A DNA stretch of 64,000 nucleotides from assembly GCF_001953885.1 (NCBI RefSeq), contig NZ_MQUS01000009.1:124277-188276 (forward strand), written 5' to 3'. This stretch comes from Streptomyces sp. IMTB 2501. Its GTDB lineage: Bacteria > Actinomycetota > Actinomycetes > Streptomycetales > Streptomycetaceae. Below, in pieces: positions 41,338 through 50,069 of the stretch. The notes beneath the pieces are model-generated. The model had not been told where the DNA came from and did no database searches. It was given only the letters and a program-made list of their open reading frames with translations. The position numbers were made by a program, and so were the translations under genes. Positions within the stretch are counted from its first letter, which is position 1. Each line of letters starts with the position of its first letter.

Positions 41338-42696
41338 ATGACGGCCTGTGCGATCGAACCCCCCTCCACCGGCGAGGACGACGGCGCGCCGGGGACGGGG
41401 TGCGCCATCACGGCAGACGGGGCCTACGCCGCCCGGCTGGTGCCGGCCGGTGACCGCTGGTTCCCGGAGCGCTGGACGCTGGACGGCCCGGAGCCGTACG
41501 CGGTGCCGCTGCCCGGCAACCAGCCGGAGGAGCCCGGTACCGAGGTGCAGCCGCTGTCCGACGGCCGGGTGCTGATCCACCGGCGGGTGGAGCGGCGGCA
41601 CCTCTTCGCCCTGCTGTACCCGACCGGGCCCGGCACCGGCGAGCTGCCGCTGGGCACGGTGGAGTGCCCCGAGCCCGGCACCCGGCTCACGCTGCTGCCG
41701 CCCGCGCCGGGTGGCTCACGGGCCTATGCCCTCGCCGTCGGGCCGCGCTCCAGTGCGGTCTGGCTGGTGGCGGGCGGGCCGTTCGGGCCGGAGCGGCTCG
41801 CGGAGGTGCCGGGGCGCTGTTCGGGCGGGGTCTGGCTGGATCGCGCGGGGCGGATGCTGGCACTGGACCGGGAGCCGGCCGGCGGGCCGGTCAAGACGGT
41901 CGTGGTGGACCTGGAGCGCGCGGAGGTCTCGCCGTTGCTGCAGATCGCGGCCGGGAGCGCCGACCGGCTGCTGCTCGCAGACCCCGACAGCGGACTGCTG
42001 CTCATCTCCTCCGACGCGCCTTCGCCGGGGCAGGAACGATTGGGCTGGGGCGTGCTCGGCAGCACCCTGCCGGTGCGCTTCCCGGAGAGTCTGCGGGTGC
42101 CGGACTGCGCGGTGACGCCGTTCGCGATCCAGCCCGAGCAGGTGCTGACGCCGGAGAACTGCGCGGTGGCGCTGCGCGTCGAGGGGCCGTTCGGCAGCTG
42201 GGTGGGCATCTGGCGGCCGGCCGGCAGGCAGGTGAACTACCTTCCGGCGCCCGAGGGGTGGCTGGCCGGAGCCGGGCTGTGGACACGGGACGGGGTGCTG
42301 CGGCTGCCGTACGCCACGCAGGAGACTCCCTGCGGCGTGACGGAGCTGACGGTGCCCTCGGAGACGGGGGGGCCGGGGGCCGCGGAGAACAGGACCGCCG
42401 CGGCTCCGGGGGAAATCGGGGGGTCGGGGGGACCGGGGGAGGCGGGTCTGGAGGGTCCGGTCCGGGACGGCACGGCTGCCGGGGCGCCCGAGGCATCGTG
42501 GCAGCCGACGGAACCGGACCCTCCGGGTCCCGGGGAGCCCGTGGAGGGGACGGCCCCGGAGCATGGGGGCCTGGAAGCCCCGGATAGGGTGGAGCGGGGG
42601 ACTCCGGATGGGCTGGAACCGGAGGCTCCGGAGCCGGTCGTGGCGCGTCCGGTGCCGTTGCAGCAGGCGCCTCTGGGACGTCTTGTAACGAACTAG
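41338..42696 (+). CDS. Conserved hypothetical protein, beta-propeller-like with low-complexity tail
   Basis: The 452-aa protein has ~340 residues of repeating beta strands without a catalytic motif (for example GSRAYALAVGPRSSAVWLV, then GGVWLDRAGRMLALDRE, and DRLLLADPDSGLLLISSD), suggesting a propeller-like fold. A Gly/Pro/Glu-rich tail of ~110 residues follows. The ATG has a strong ribosome site (GGAGGTGA). It looks cytoplasmic, as no signal peptide is seen. Relatives are, from memory, widespread in Streptomyces with unknown function. Confidence 0.75.
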   Translation: MTACAIEPPSTGEDDGAPGTGCAITADGAYAARLVPAGDRWFPERWTLDGPEPYAVPLPGNQPEEPGTEVQPLSDGRVLIHRRVERRHLFALLYPTGPGTGELPLGTVECPEPGTRLTLLPPAPGGSRAYALAVGPRSSAVWLVAGGPFGPERLAEVPGRCSGGVWLDRAGRMLALDREPAGGPVKTVVVDLERAEVSPLLQIAAGSADRLLLADPDSGLLLISSDAPSPGQERLGWGVLGSTLPVRFPESLRVPDCAVTPFAIQPEQVLTPENCAVALRVEGPFGSWVGIWRPAGRQVNYLPAPEGWLAGAGLWTRDGVLRLPYATQETPCGVTELTVPSETGGPGAAENRTAAAPGEIGGSGGPGEAGLEGPVRDGTAAGAPEASWQPTEPDPPGPGEPVEGTAPEHGGLEAPDRVERGTPDGLEPEAPEPVVARPVPLQQAPLGRLVTN

Positions 42697-42791
42697 TGCC
42701 GGTTGGCGTGTGCGCCTGGATTCGGCCGGTGGTGCGCCGGTTACACTCGCCCGGCTGTACGAAAGATCATGTGACGGGGTGAATACGTCCG

Positions 42792-42950
42792 ATGAGCGAC
42801 ACCAGCACGACGGAGCAGCTGTCTGCCGACTCTTCCGAGGCTGCCGGCCACGGCCGGCACAGGGGGCCTATCGCGGCTCAGGAGAGTGAGACATCTGCGC
42901 ACGGCCGGCACCGCAAGCCCGCGGCGGAGACCGCGGAGGCGGCCGCCTGA
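42792..42950 (+). CDS. Conserved 52-aa His/Arg-repeat protein
   Basis: A small gene starting MSDTSTTEQLSADSS encodes two copies of a His-rich motif, GHGRHRGP and AHGRHRKP, separated by a short acidic linker, and ends ETAEAAA. Third-position GC bias is high and a strong terminator follows directly, both supporting a real gene. The protein is very hydrophilic and probably disordered; the repeated H-x-R-H could bind metal or nucleic acid. I recall similar small proteins in other Streptomyces. Confidence 0.65.
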   Translation: MSDTSTTEQLSADSSEAAGHGRHRGPIAAQESETSAHGRHRKPAAETAEAAA

Positions 42951-42960
42951 CGGTCGTGAC

Positions 42961-42997
42961 GGAAGAGGGGGCGTCCCGCGCGGGCGCCCCCTCTTCC
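42961..42997. terminator. Strong bidirectional terminator
   Basis: A 13-bp perfect stem (GGAAGAGGGGGCG at 42961-42973, complement 42985-42997) followed by CTTTT lies between the 52-aa gene and the converging SDR gene. Confidence 0.9.
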
Positions 42998-43004
42998 CTT
43001 TTCC

Positions 43005-43946
43005 TCAGCCGCGTTTGAGCCCCAGCACCTCCGCCGCCGCGAAGGTCTCCCCCGGCGGCAGGCCCGCGTAGTGCGGGGTGAGCAGCGCGTCGAGTTCGTC
43101 GTATGTGAACGTCTCCTGCTTGCTGTCGAACTTGGCCTGCACCCGCGGCCGTTCCACGATCGCGACCATGCCGCCGTGTACGACGAGCAGCTGGCCGTTG
43201 ATCCGGGCGGCGGCCGGTGCGGCCAGATAGCCGACGAGCGGGGCGACATGCTCGGGGGCCAGCGGGTCCAGGCCCTCGTCCGGCAGCTGGAAGCCGGCGA
43301 ACACGTCCTCGGTCATCCGGGTCCGGGCGCGCGGGCAGATCGCGTTGGCCGTGACGCCGTACTTGGCGAGGGCGAGGGCCGTGGAGGTGGTCAGCCCGAC
43401 GATGCCGCCTTTCGCGGCAGCGTAGTTGGGCTGGCCCGCGGAACCGGCGAGGAACGCCTCCGAGGAGGTGTTCACGATCCGCCCGTAGACCTTCTCCCCG
43501 CCGGCCGCCTTGGACCGCTCCCGCCAGTGTGCGGCGGCGAAGTGGGTGGTGTTGAAGTGGCCCTTGAGGTGGACGCGAATCACCGAGTCCCACTCGTCCT
43601 CGGTCATCGAGAAGACCATGCGGTCACGCAGGATGCCCGCGTTGTTGACGAGGATGTCCAGCTTGCCGAACTCGGCGATCGCCAACTGCACCAGTTCGCG
43701 GGCCTGTTGGAAGTCGGCGACGTCTCCGGTGTGGGCGACGGCTCGGCCGCCCTGGGCGCGTATCCCGGCGGCGACCTCCTCGGCGGGTGCCGCCGAGGCC
43801 TCGCCGGAGCCGTCCCGGCCAGGCTGCCCGTAGTCGTTGACGACGACGGCCGCGCCGAGCCGGGCGAGTTCCAGGGCCTCGGCCCGGCCGAGCCCGCGTC
43901 CGGCACCGGTGACGACGGCGGACAGCCCTTCAAGTGGCAGTGACAT
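43005..43946 (-). CDS. SDR oxidoreductase (3-hydroxyacyl-CoA dehydrogenase-like)
   Basis: The 313-aa protein has TGAGRGLGRAEAL (cofactor), NNAGILRD, a catalytic Ser in NTSSEAF and YAAAKGG (Y-x-x-x-K). The sequence VVVNDYG after strand 2 and the R-D-R-M-x-F segment are typical of the dehydrogenase part of peroxisomal MFE-2 and bacterial HsdB-type steroid/acyl-CoA dehydrogenases. It is the last gene of an operon with an alcohol dehydrogenase and a MaoC-type hydratase, so it probably oxidises a 3-hydroxyacyl-CoA in side-chain degradation. Confidence 0.9.
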   Translation of the reverse strand: MSLPLEGLSAVVTGAGRGLGRAEALELARLGAAVVVNDYGQPGRDGSGEASAAPAEEVAAGIRAQGGRAVAHTGDVADFQQARELVQLAIAEFGKLDILVNNAGILRDRMVFSMTEDEWDSVIRVHLKGHFNTTHFAAAHWRERSKAAGGEKVYGRIVNTSSEAFLAGSAGQPNYAAAKGGIVGLTTSTALALAKYGVTANAICPRARTRMTEDVFAGFQLPDEGLDPLAPEHVAPLVGYLAAPAAARINGQLLVVHGGMVAIVERPRVQAKFDSKQETFTYDELDALLTPHYAGLPPGETFAAAEVLGLKRG

Positions 43947-43956
43947 CGGCGAGACC

Positions 43957-45033
43957 TCAGATCTCGATGCACGTACGCAGGGCGGTCCCGGTACGCATCT
44001 GGTCCAGTGCCTCGTTGATCTCGGCCAGTTGGACCCGGTGGGTGATCAGGCCCCCCAGGTCGATGCGACCGGCCCGCCACAGGGCGATCGCGCGCTCGTA
44101 GGAGCGCAGCACATCGCCGCCGCCGTACATGGACGGCAGGATGCGCTTCTCGTCGAAGAACAGCTCGAACATGTTGAGCTGCAGGAAGTCGTCCATGGCG
44201 CCGGCGCCGACCACGACGAGGGTGCCGCCGCGCCGGGTGTTCTCGTAGGCGGTGCGGGCGGTGGCCGACCTGCCGACGACCTCGAAGACGTAGTCGAATC
44301 CCTCGCCGCCGGTGACCTGCTGCTTGGCCTCGGCCAGCTCGTCCGGTGACACCGCCTTCGTGGCACCGAACCTGAGGGCGGACTCGCGCCGGGAGGCGAC
44401 CGGGTCCACGGCGACGATCTCGGCGGCGCCCTTGAGCCGCGCCCCCTGCACCGCCGAGATGCCGACGCCTCCGCAGCCGATGACGGCGACGGACGAACCG
44501 GCCTGCACATCAGCGGTGTTCAGGGCGGCGCCGAGTCCGGTGGTGACCCCGCAGCCGATCAGCGCGGCTATGTCGAAGGGCACGTCCTGCGGGATGGGCA
44601 CCGCGCAGCCCGCGTCGACCACGACCTCCTCGGCGAAGGTGCCGGTGCCGGCGAAGCCGAAGACGTCACCGCCGGGGCGCCTGAAGTTCGGGGTGCCGGC
44701 GTTCATGAACCCGGCCAGGCACAGCTGGGTCTGGCCGCGTTTGCAGGCCGGACACGCGCCGCAGGCGGGCAGCCAGCAGAGGACGACCCGGTCACCCGGC
44801 TTCAACCCCCCTACGCCGTCGCCGACTTCGAGGATCTCCCCCGCGCCTTCATGCCCGGGCACGAACGGGGCGGGCTGCGGCAGCACGCCGCTCATCGCGG
44901 ACAGGTCCGAGTGGCACAGCCCGGTGGCCCGCACCCGGACCCTGACCTTGCCGGGCCCGAAGCCCACCGCCTCGACGTCGTCGAGGACCTCCAGCTTTTC
45001 CTGGCCGATCTCGTGCAGTACGGCTGCGCGCAT
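43957..45033 (-). CDS. Zinc-dependent alcohol dehydrogenase
   Basis: The 358-aa medium-chain dehydrogenase has the catalytic-zinc ligands in GLCHSDL and GHEGAGEILEVG, a structural-zinc cluster CGACPACKRGQTQLC, and the NAD-binding GCGGVGISAVQGA. Length and insertions resemble class III/AdhD-type enzymes that handle hydroxymethyl or long-chain alcohols. It lies 29 nt downstream of the MaoC-type gene and 10 nt upstream of the SDR gene, so the three are co-transcribed. Confidence 0.93.
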   Translation of the reverse strand: MRAAVLHEIGQEKLEVLDDVEAVGFGPGKVRVRVRATGLCHSDLSAMSGVLPQPAPFVPGHEGAGEILEVGDGVGGLKPGDRVVLCWLPACGACPACKRGQTQLCLAGFMNAGTPNFRRPGGDVFGFAGTGTFAEEVVVDAGCAVPIPQDVPFDIAALIGCGVTTGLGAALNTADVQAGSSVAVIGCGGVGISAVQGARLKGAAEIVAVDPVASRRESALRFGATKAVSPDELAEAKQQVTGGEGFDYVFEVVGRSATARTAYENTRRGGTLVVVGAGAMDDFLQLNMFELFFDEKRILPSMYGGGDVLRSYERAIALWRAGRIDLGGLITHRVQLAEINEALDQMRTGTALRTCIEI

Positions 45034-45062
45034 GGTGCGGCTCCCCTCAACTGCCTACTGGA

Positions 45063-45938
45063 TCAAGAGTGTTCGACGATCGTGTCGGCGAGAACGGGCG
45101 CGTCACCGCGCTCCACCGCGCTCACGGCCACCCGGACGCTCCCCTCGCCCTGCCACATGCGGATGCGCAGGGTCTCCCCGGGGAACACGACCCCGGCGAA
45201 CCGGGTGGTGTACGACCGGACCCGGTTCACGTCCCCGCCGAGCAGGGTGTCCACGACCGCCTTGAGCGTGATGCCGTAGGTGCACAGCCCGTGCAGGATC
45301 GGCCTGTCGAAGCCGGCGCGCCTCGCGAACTCGGGATCGGCGTGCAGCGGGTTCCAGTCGCCGGAGAGGCGGTAGAGGAGGGCCTGGTCCTCGCGGATCG
45401 GGCGTTCGACGGTCCGGCCGGGCTCGCCGACGGGCGGTTCGATGGGGGTGGAAGGACCACGGTCGCCGCCCCATCCGCCTTCCCCTCGTACGAAGATCTG
45501 GGCGTCGCTGGTCCACAGCGGGCCGTCGGCGTCGGCGACCTCGGTGCGCAGGACCAGGATGGCGGCCTTGCCCTTGTCGTAGACGGCGGCGAGCCGGTTG
45601 GTCGCGGTCGCCGTGCCCTCGGCCGGGATGGGGCGGTGGATCTCCAGTGTCTGCCCGCCGTGCAGGACCTTGGCGAGTTCGACCTCCACACCGGGCAGGG
45701 AGAGCCCGCTGATCACGCCCGGCGCGCCGGAGCCCGCGACGGTGGCGAAGCTCGGCAGGACATGCAGCCGGGACTCAAGGGTGTAGCGCAGTTCGTCGGG
45801 GTCCGTGGCGGGGCTGCGCCTGTCGGGATTCGTGGCCGCGCCGATGCCGAGGTGGTAGAGCTGGACGTCCTTCGTGGTCCAGGAGATGTCCCCGGTACGG
45901 GGCTCGGCCGCGAGGGCTTTGGCTGCGTCGATGGGCAT
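45063..45938 (-). CDS. MaoC-type enoyl-CoA hydratase 2
   Basis: The 291-aa protein is a double-hotdog (R)-specific enoyl-CoA hydratase. The catalytic hydratase-2 motif is DWNPLHADPEFARRAGFDRP followed by ILHGLCTYG, with the Asp and His in place. The ATG at 45938 follows AGGAG. It opens the operon MaoC-ADH-SDR, and 80 nt upstream is a site matching TnnAACnnGTTnnA, the KstR-type operator. Together with the thiolase at 52106 this can make up a beta-oxidation set. Confidence 0.92.
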   Translation of the reverse strand: MPIDAAKALAAEPRTGDISWTTKDVQLYHLGIGAATNPDRRSPATDPDELRYTLESRLHVLPSFATVAGSGAPGVISGLSLPGVEVELAKVLHGGQTLEIHRPIPAEGTATATNRLAAVYDKGKAAILVLRTEVADADGPLWTSDAQIFVRGEGGWGGDRGPSTPIEPPVGEPGRTVERPIREDQALLYRLSGDWNPLHADPEFARRAGFDRPILHGLCTYGITLKAVVDTLLGGDVNRVRSYTTRFAGVVFPGETLRIRMWQGEGSVRVAVSAVERGDAPVLADTIVEHS

Positions 45939-46017
45939 AGGGCTCCTGTGGCGGTTCAAGACCCCGGCGCGGCCGTCCGCACCGTCGGCCGCACCGAGGT
46001 CGTCCTTGGGGCGGATC

Positions 46018-46031
46018 TAGAACGCGTTCCA
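46018..46031. promoter_or_regulatory. KstR-type operator upstream of the MaoC operon
   Basis: TAGAACGCGTTCCA matches TnnAACnnGTTnnA, the KstR motif known from mycobacteria, with a central AACGCGTT palindrome. It lies in the 325-nt gap 45939-46263 between the MaoC gene and the histidine kinase gene; nothing else coding was seen there. Two further matches are at 53305 and 63318. Confidence 0.7.
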
Positions 46032-46263
46032 GTCCAGCGCCCTAGGTATAGCCCAGCGCTCCTCAGTTGTGAAGGCTCCTGACGGGGTGTCAGGAGTGGC
46101 GGTCGGTGACATTTGTACTGCCCGAGTCCGTACATGCGCATCTGCCCGGAGCCGGGCGCGGGTGCCATCATCGTGCTGATGGCATGGCCAAAACCGTTCG
46201 GTTCGTACGCTGTGCTGTCGTACCGCCGTACGGCGGGGACCGGCTGATCGGGGGAACACGGAT

Positions 46264-47535
46264 ATGACGGCGTGGCGCAGAGTACGGAGCCAGGCACAGG
46301 TCTGGCAGGCCGAGCGGCTCGAGTGGAAGGCGGAGCACGAGCGCTTCAAGGCCGCGCGGCGGGCCGCCGGGAAGCGGGGCGAGCACCCGGACGTCGACCA
46401 TCCGGGCCCGCCGCCCACCGGCTTCGCGCTGCTGCCCTGGCTGCTGATGGGGATGGGGGCCTTCTCCAACCTGCTCCAGGGCAAGACCCCGAACCCGCTG
46501 ATCGGCGGCCTGGGCCTGCTGGCCTTCAACTCTCTGTACGTCTACGTCACGTTCCGCGCCTTCCACCGGGAGACGCGTGAGGCGGTCTCGACCCGGGTCG
46601 CGCTGGGTCTGATGGGCCTGGTGACCACGGGCCTGGCCCTCGGTTACGGCGGCACCTGGCTGTTCTTCTTCCCGCTGCTGGGGCTCGCGACGGGCGCGGT
46701 GCTGCGCGGCCCGTGGCTGGGCCGTACGGGTCTGCTGCTGGCCGCGTACGCGGGTGCGATCTCCGGCGTCCGCGACGGCGCAGACGCGGTGAACATCGCC
46801 TATGGCACCTTCCTCTCCAGCATGGTGACCGCCGCGATCCTCGGTCTGTCCGAGGCCGTACGGGAGCTGCGCGCCGCCCGCGAGGAGCTGGCCCGGCGTG
46901 CGGTGGAGAAGGAGCGGCTGCGTTTCTCGCGGGATCTGCACGACCTGCTGGGGCACACGCTGTCGGTGATCGTGGTGAAGTCGGAGGCGGCCCGGCGGCT
47001 GGCCGGGCGCGACATGGACGCGGCGCTGAGCCAGATCACGGACATCGAGTCGGTGGGCCGGCAGGCGCTCACCGAGATCCGGGAGGCGGTGACCGGCTAC
47101 CGGGAGGGCAGCCTCGCCACCGAGCTGACCCGGGCCCGCTCGGCGCTGTCCGCGGCGAGCGTGGAGCCGGTGGTACGGCAGTCCGGTACGCCGCTGGAAC
47201 CGCAGACCGAGGCACTGCTCGGCTGGGTGGTGCGCGAGGCGGTCACCAACGTGGTCCGGCACAGCGACGCGAGCCGCTGTGAGATCACCGTGGACAGCGG
47301 CACCGAGCAGGTCCGGCTGACCGTCACCGACAACGGCAGCGGCACGCCCGCGAGCCGGCCGCAGCCGGGCATCGGCGGCACGGGTCTGAAGGGGCTGACC
47401 GAACGCCTCGCGGCGGCGGGCGGCTCGCTGACGGCCGGCCCGTCGCCACGCGGCGGTTTCACGGTGACCGCCGAACTCCCGTTGCAGTCAGCGGAGTTCG
47501 CGGACGCGGTGGCTACGGCGCCCAGGGCGAGCTGA
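46264..47535 (+). CDS. Sensor histidine kinase (DesK/NarL type)
   Basis: The 423-aa membrane kinase has a basic N-terminal segment, about six hydrophobic helices (60-200), a HisKA_3 domain with the phosphorylated His in FSRDLHDLLGHTLSVIVVK, and an HATPase domain (REAVTNVVRHSDA for the N box, DNGSG for G1 and GIGGTGLKGL). The ATG follows GGGGGA. Its cognate response regulator is the LuxR-type gene at 49415, now separated from it by a secreted glycosidase gene on the other strand. Confidence 0.93.
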   Translation: MTAWRRVRSQAQVWQAERLEWKAEHERFKAARRAAGKRGEHPDVDHPGPPPTGFALLPWLLMGMGAFSNLLQGKTPNPLIGGLGLLAFNSLYVYVTFRAFHRETREAVSTRVALGLMGLVTTGLALGYGGTWLFFFPLLGLATGAVLRGPWLGRTGLLLAAYAGAISGVRDGADAVNIAYGTFLSSMVTAAILGLSEAVRELRAAREELARRAVEKERLRFSRDLHDLLGHTLSVIVVKSEAARRLAGRDMDAALSQITDIESVGRQALTEIREAVTGYREGSLATELTRARSALSAASVEPVVRQSGTPLEPQTEALLGWVVREAVTNVVRHSDASRCEITVDSGTEQVRLTVTDNGSGTPASRPQPGIGGTGLKGLTERLAAAGGSLTAGPSPRGGFTVTAELPLQSAEFADAVATAPRAS

Positions 47536-49111
47536 CCGCCCAGCTGACGTCGTTCGTCCAGGACGTACTGCTGTCGAAGTCGTTGGACCCGCCGTCGCTC
47601 GCTATGTACAGGTTGTAGTTGTAGTGGCGCAGATATCTGGTCGGGTAGTTGTACGAGGCGAACGAGGTGCCGCTGCCGCTCTTGCCGGTCTGCGGACAGA
47701 AGGTGGCGTCGGACCGGAACTGGGTGGTGCCGTCCATGGGCTGCCGGTAGAGCTTGAAGTTGTAGTGGCGCAGGAAGTCGCCGGGGTAGTTGCGCGATTC
47801 GAAGGAGACACAGGAGCCGTCGGCGAGCCCCTTGCGGACGATCCAGGTGGCATCGTTCTTGTCCAGGCTGGAGCTGCTGGACGTGATGGCGGAGAGGACG
47901 CCGGCGCTGTTCTGGTGACGGACGTAGTCGCTGGTGCAGCAGGACGTGGTCGCGCGCAGTGAGATCTCCGAGCCGGCGCCCAGCGTGCCGGTGCTGCCGG
48001 TCGCGCCGCCGTAGCCGGCGGAGACGATGTCCGACTGGACGGCGTTGTCGGCGGCGTCGGTCGGGATGCCGGAGGTCATGACTCCCTCGAAGAAGGAGCC
48101 GATGGAGCCGTTGCTGTTGTCGCCGCCGGTGCCGAGGACGATCGCGCCCTCCTGGTGCATCGGTGAGTACCCGCTGGTGGTCGGCTCACCCCCGGAATAG
48201 GTGGTCGTGAGCCCGCCCGATTGCGCATTCCCGTATTTCAGCGCGAAATGGTTCTGGCCGTTGTTCTTGAGCAGCGCGGTCACGAAAGGCAGGGGGCCGG
48301 TTCCGGTGTTGGAGGTGTTCTTGCTGTATCCGGCATCCGACTGGAACAGCCCGTTCTCCAGGTCGGCCTGCACCCAGGGGCCCTGTCCGTAGCAGGGCGA
48401 GAACCAGCATTCGGTGCCGAAGTTGATGGCGTCCATGTGCCCGTTGCCGGTGTCCTTGTTGTTGGTCTCGGCGTTGCCGTAGTCGAAGCAGCAGGAGCCG
48501 TTGACATGGGTGCCGGACGTCACCATGTACATCCCCTCGGCGCCGCCGTTGGTGGCGACACCGGAGGTGGAGTCGTTCCGGTAGCCCATGCCGGCTGAGA
48601 TCTCCAGGCCGTAGACCTGGTGGCCGCCGACGGTCACCGGGAGCGCGTCGGCGGGCGCCCCGACATCGGCCTTGCCGGCGCCGCCCGCGCCCTCGACGGT
48701 GAGGTCGTTGTGGCGCGCGGACTGGTCGTAGATCTTGGTGATGATGCAGGTCGTGCCGGAACAGAAGGAGTCCTGGGCGGCCGCGTTGGCGTATCCGCCG
48801 GCGGACAGCACACCGATGTTCGCGGTGGCCCCGTCGGAGGCTCGCTGCACCTGGTAGAGCGAGCCGCTGTACGAGGAGTACAGCGCCCGGACCAGGCTGT
48901 GCGCGGCGACGCAGGGGGTGCCCGCGGCGGCGTAGACGTCACAGGGCAGCGAACTCGCGGCGGCGGCCTGGGGCGCACCGACACCGAGGAGCAGCCCGGC
49001 GAGGGTCGCACAGACGGCGAGCACGGACAGGGCGGCGCCTCTCAGCCGCCGGGGGCGAGGGAGCCGCGGAAGCCGCAGCAGGCGTGGGAGGCGGGGAGTT
49101 TCGGGGAGCAA
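47513..49111 (-). CDS. Secreted alpha-L-arabinofuranosidase (GH54 + CBM42)
   Basis: The ~532-aa enzyme should release arabinose from arabinan or arabinoxylan. After a signal peptide with a hydrophobic core (LSVLAVCATLAGLLLGVGAP) comes the AbfB catalytic domain starting LPCDVYAAAGTPCVAAHSLV, with IYDQSARHNDL and the unusual vicinal cysteines SCCFDYG. The C-terminal ~140 aa is the CBM42 beta-trefoil with repeats NYPGDFLRHYNF and NYPTRYLRHYNY. The TTG at 49111 is preceded by GAGGTG and lies 33 nt after an inverted repeat; an ATG at 49186 would put that repeat inside the gene. It sits between a histidine kinase and its regulator. Confidence 0.9.
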   Translation of the reverse strand: MLPETPRLPRLLRLPRLPRPRRLRGAALSVLAVCATLAGLLLGVGAPQAAAASSLPCDVYAAAGTPCVAAHSLVRALYSSYSGSLYQVQRASDGATANIGVLSAGGYANAAAQDSFCSGTTCIITKIYDQSARHNDLTVEGAGGAGKADVGAPADALPVTVGGHQVYGLEISAGMGYRNDSTSGVATNGGAEGMYMVTSGTHVNGSCCFDYGNAETNNKDTGNGHMDAINFGTECWFSPCYGQGPWVQADLENGLFQSDAGYSKNTSNTGTGPLPFVTALLKNNGQNHFALKYGNAQSGGLTTTYSGGEPTTSGYSPMHQEGAIVLGTGGDNSNGSIGSFFEGVMTSGIPTDAADNAVQSDIVSAGYGGATGSTGTLGAGSEISLRATTSCCTSDYVRHQNSAGVLSAITSSSSSLDKNDATWIVRKGLADGSCVSFESRNYPGDFLRHYNFKLYRQPMDGTTQFRSDATFCPQTGKSGSGTSFASYNYPTRYLRHYNYNLYIASDGGSNDFDSSTSWTNDVSWAVSSPWAP

Positions 49112-49143
49112 GGTGCACCTCGGTTCGTCTCGGGGCAGCTCAC

Positions 49144-49182
49144 GTTCGGTATTTCGGACAGTGTTCGATCGAAATACCGAAC
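49144..49182. promoter_or_regulatory. 13-bp perfect inverted repeat upstream of the arabinofuranosidase
   Basis: GTTCGGTATTTCG (49144-49156) is perfectly repeated in inverse at 49170-49182 with a 13-nt spacer. It sits 33-71 nt upstream of the TTG start. The size and place suggest an operator for a sugar-responsive repressor; a leader hairpin is the alternative. Confidence 0.7.
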
Positions 49183-49414
49183 CCATTCGACTGCAAAATT
49201 GCGGGGGGATTCCGGAAATGCAGAGGCGATTGTTTGCACGCCGCTCGCGGCCGTCAACCCCCGCTGCACCGAATCAAGCGGATTCTTTGCTGGCGGCCGG
49301 TGAACACCGGTCAACTACCGTAAGAAACCCGTCCCTTCGGGCACCAGTCAGACGATGATCACAAAACCCTCGGCGTGACCGGGCGGATCGGCCCGATGGC
49401 CGTAACCTGAGCCC

Positions 49415-50056
49415 ATGAACGAGATGCCCCGGGACCATCGGCCCGCCAAGTCCATTCGGGTGCTGCTCGCCGAGGACCAGGGGATGATGCGCGGGGCCCT
49501 CGCGCTGCTGCTCGGCATGGAGGACGACATCGAGGTCGTCGCCCAGCTCTCCCGCGGCGACGAGATCGTCGAGGCGGCGCTGCTGCACCGGCCGGACGTG
49601 GCCCTGCTGGACATCGAACTGCCCGGCACCAGCGGCCTGGACGCGGCGGCCGAGCTGCGGGAGCAGGCGCCCGACTGCCGGGTGCTGATCCTCACCACCT
49701 TCGGCCGGCCCGGCTATCTGCGCCGGGCCATGGAGGCCGGGGCCGCCGGGTTCCTCGTCAAGGACGGGCCCGTGGAGGAACTGGCCGCGGCGATCCGGCG
49801 CGTGCTCACCGGGGAGACCGTCGTCGACCCGGCACTGGCCGCCGCCGCGCTCAGCGCCGGACCGAGCCCGCTGACGGCCCGCGAGTGCGATGTACTGAAG
49901 GCGTCCGTGGACGGCGCGACGGTCGCCGACATCGCCGGCCGGCTGCATCTGTCCGAGTCGACCGTCCGCAACTACCTCTCCTCGGCCATCGGCAAGACCG
50001 GTACCCGGAACCGGGCGGAGGCCGTACGGGAGGCGCGGCAGCAGGGGTGGCTGTGA
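49415..50056 (+). CDS. LuxR/NarL-type response regulator
   Basis: The 213-aa protein has a receiver domain (IRVLLAEDQGMMRGAL with the acidic pair, phospho-acceptor Asp in VALLDIELPGTSG, Lys in FLVKDG) and a C-terminal LuxR HTH (LTARECDVLKASVDGATVAD, then RLHLSESTVRNYLSSAIGKT). It pairs with the DesK-type histidine kinase at 46264. No ribosome site precedes the ATG, so it may be leaderless. Confidence 0.93.
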   Translation: MNEMPRDHRPAKSIRVLLAEDQGMMRGALALLLGMEDDIEVVAQLSRGDEIVEAALLHRPDVALLDIELPGTSGLDAAAELREQAPDCRVLILTTFGRPGYLRRAMEAGAAGFLVKDGPVEELAAAIRRVLTGETVVDPALAAAALSAGPSPLTARECDVLKASVDGATVADIAGRLHLSESTVRNYLSSAIGKTGTRNRAEAVREARQQGWL

Positions 50057-50069
50057 GTCGCGTGCGCTC

